Origin: Massarina eburnea CBS 473.64
Taxonomy: Eukaryota; Ascomycota; Dothideomycetes; Pleosporales; Massarinaceae
Direction of reading: 5' to 3'
Assembly (NCBI GenBank): GCA_010093635.1
Contig: MU006815.1
Coordinates: forward strand, 11,995 to 75,994
DNA length: 64,000 bases
In this document: positions 62,282 to 64,000 of the stretch, piece after piece
Numbering within the stretch: position 1 is the first letter of the stretch
Layout: the number at the start of each line of letters is the position of its first letter
The notes under the pieces: generated by a model
The model's database searches: none
What the model was told of the DNA's origin: nothing
The model's input: only the letters and a program-made list of their open reading frames with translations
Made by a program: the position numbers and the translations under genes

Positions 62282-63601
62282 ATGCTGTCTCCGATTGAAC
62301 AACTCCCCGCCGAGCTCGTCGACCTCATCACGGCCGACTTTGACTTGCCGGAATATCAGCACTTCCGGCTCGCCTCCAGACAGACCCATCATGTGACGCG
62401 CCCATCCTTCTACCGCTGCTACTTCGCTCGCCGGACTACGACGCTCGCAGCATCGTCGCTGGACCGGCTGCTTGCAGCTTCGGCGTGCCGTCATGTAGCC
62501 CACCATGTGTCTTCGCTCTATATCCGTATTCCGACCCGTACAACCATATCCATCCTGCGTGATATCAGCCGTGTCGGCATCTATCCGCCACCCAAGCGCT
62601 TCCCCACGATTACCGACGTCAGATGGGGAGACTGCAGCCATGAGGTTGTAGCCTTCGACCAGGTCATGTCGGGTGAAACCAACGACACCAACGGCATTAT
62701 TGACCAGCTCAGCAGAGCAATGCGTCGATTTAGCAACCTCAAGGCCGTCCACATTTTCTACATTCGTCACACCGGCAGCTATCGAGACTTTATGTCGTCA
62801 GATCCGCCTGCCGATAGCTTCAAGATAACATCGCTGTCGTTCAAGACCATCGTCGCTGCCGTGGTGAAGAGCGGCGTCCACATCGAGCAGTTAAATACCA
62901 ATGAACCCTCCGAAATAAACAAAGCTTCCAAAGCGGGCAAATCGGTCTTTATCCTACCGCTGGCACTCGATTTACCAGCCGATCAGTTTCGCGCTCTGGG
63001 GCCTGCCTTCTCGTCCCTCCGCGTGCTTGTCCTGAGCCTCCGCTTCGATCCGCCCGTCTATCGCCGTGATCGCCAGCCTTACCAGGACTATTTCTCCCCT
63101 TTCATCAACTGCGCTACAGCTTTGGAAGAGTTAAGATTGTCCATTCAGAATGGTTTCATTAATCCAAAATCCACGACGAACAAACAGGTGGTTACGCAAT
63201 CAGTTGCCCGCTCAGTCAGGCTACCCAGATTGAAGCTCTTCGCCGTGAGGCACGCCGTCTGTTTGTCTGCCGATATGCTCATATTCATCAAGGCCCACGC
63301 GTCTTCGTTGCGCCACTTGAATATGCATGATTGTTGCCTTCCCGACGGAGGATGGACGACCGTGTTAGAGTCGTTTAGAGAGCTGGGCTTGGAGTATTTA
63401 CGTCTCTCGAACCTGAAATATCCTCTAGGAGACGTAGTGCCGCACTTTGTTTTGCGGTGGCCAACGTCAAGGGACGGGACGCTGAAAAGGCACATTGTGT
63501 TGGATGTGAGGCGGAAGTCGGAGCGAAGAAGCATGGATGAGATGCTGACGGATTGTACCTCGCGCATGCATCCTACTATGTATCCGCCGACTCCTCCTTA
63601 A
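62282..63601 (+). CDS. F-box protein
   Basis: The Met at 62282 (MLSPIEQLPAELVDLI) starts right at the F-box and gives 439 residues; an in-frame ATG at 62207 adds 25 residues without family support. The F-box reads IEQLPAELVDLITADFDLPE and QHFRLASRQTHHVTRPSFY. The remainder contains LRR-like strands (RLPRLKLFAVRHAV, SSLRHLNMHDCCLPDGGW, LGLEYLRLSNLKYP), as in many fungal F-box proteins with degenerate leucine-rich repeats. It would act as a substrate receptor in an SCF ubiquitin ligase; the target is unknown. No intron. It is longer and differs in sequence from the small F-box-like genes at 8.8-18 kb. Confidence 0.72.
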   Translation: MLSPIEQLPAELVDLITADFDLPEYQHFRLASRQTHHVTRPSFYRCYFARRTTTLAASSLDRLLAASACRHVAHHVSSLYIRIPTRTTISILRDISRVGIYPPPKRFPTITDVRWGDCSHEVVAFDQVMSGETNDTNGIIDQLSRAMRRFSNLKAVHIFYIRHTGSYRDFMSSDPPADSFKITSLSFKTIVAAVVKSGVHIEQLNTNEPSEINKASKAGKSVFILPLALDLPADQFRALGPAFSSLRVLVLSLRFDPPVYRRDRQPYQDYFSPFINCATALEELRLSIQNGFINPKSTTNKQVVTQSVARSVRLPRLKLFAVRHAVCLSADMLIFIKAHASSLRHLNMHDCCLPDGGWTTVLESFRELGLEYLRLSNLKYPLGDVVPHFVLRWPTSRDGTLKRHIVLDVRRKSERRSMDEMLTDCTSRMHPTMYPPTPP

Positions 63602-64000
63602 TATTCCCTAGACTTTTCACGCTGGAAGAAGCAGGTGCTACTGCTACTCGTAATAGGCATATCACGTGTACCATGGTTAAGCCGTGCAGGAGTCACCAAA
63701 TTCTCGGGAAAGCACCCGAATAGGGCAGGAAGGCGCGAAGCAAAGTAACGAGTTCGCACAACCAACTGATGTCTCTGTTTGTCTATCTAACTACACAATA
63801 CAATCCTGCCAATATCCTAGGAGAGGCCAAGTGTAAAGAGATCTATTCGAAAGAAAATACTTCTATTGGAATGGGAGTGAGTAGGAAGGAAGAGGAGCAC
63901 ACGCGTTCTGTTGGAGGTCCCTGATGAATCGCTTCTTTTCTTCCTTTCTTCCTTTCTTTTGAGGTGGGATGGATGCGGAGTTCCGGTTCATAGGGGCGCG
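63602..64000. other. Intergenic, window end
   Basis: No gene. A TTTCTTCC-type pyrimidine run lies at 63935-63960, and the sequence is cut by the window edge. Confidence 0.45.

Overview
The window is a piece of a filamentous ascomycete (Pezizomycotina) nuclear genome; a Dothideomycete-like fungus would fit, but this is inference. The grounds are: genes on both strands; short introns, mostly 47-70 bp, with GT-AG or occasional GC-AG ends and CTAAC/CTGAC-like branch sites; an AT-enriched, CpA/TpG-poor block typical of repeat-induced point mutation (RIP); and fungus-specific families (fungal rhodopsin-like membrane protein, DysF protein, AP-3 mu, Cdt1, PurU, Cps1-like GT2). All exon boundaries were worked out by eye from splice motifs, frame and family conservation, and none has been tested with transcripts.

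Layout. 1-3.0 kb is a RIP-ruined repeat relic with no coding capacity. At 3.0-4.4 kb the neighbouring rhodopsin-like gene carries two stop codons that are both CpA-to-TpA changes. 4.8-9.5 kb holds a probably secreted alpha/beta hydrolase with a GC-AG intron, an ankyrin protein and an F-box-like gene. 9.5-11.6 kb is gene-free, with a hairpin and a MITE-like inverted-repeat element. 11.6-14.2 kb is a large secreted subtilisin. 14.4-18.2 kb holds three F-box/2EXR-like genes, one interrupted. 18.3-24.3 kb looks like a decaying metabolic cluster: an intact short-chain dehydrogenase, a frameshifted AhpD-like pseudogene, an internally deleted MFS pseudogene and an intact P450. 25.2-25.7 kb is a gene fragment.

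26-46 kb is mostly conserved core: a sulfotransferase-HAD fusion, beta-carbonic anhydrase, a small secreted protein, a DysF protein, a small LEA-like protein, Cdt1, formyltetrahydrofolate deformylase, an SDR, a multipass membrane protein and a GT2 polysaccharide synthase.

45.8-53 kb has no convincing protein gene. It holds a 472-bp MITE with a TTG target duplication and then about 2.8 kb of DNA rich in repeated, apparently structured-RNA modules. These are three hairpin-trio units, four regularly spaced UUCG/CUCG hairpins, and three copies of a pseudoknotted element. The helices of that element change in a compensated way between copies, and its helix order matches that of HDV-like self-cleaving ribozymes. 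This is the most interesting part of the window.

53-57 kb holds two intact BTB-like paralogues, a decayed third copy between them and a tRNA-like gene with an apparent intron. 57.4-64 kb returns to ordinary genes: a proline-rich protein, AP-3 mu, a two-helix DUF4536-type membrane protein, an unrecognised disordered protein and an F-box protein.
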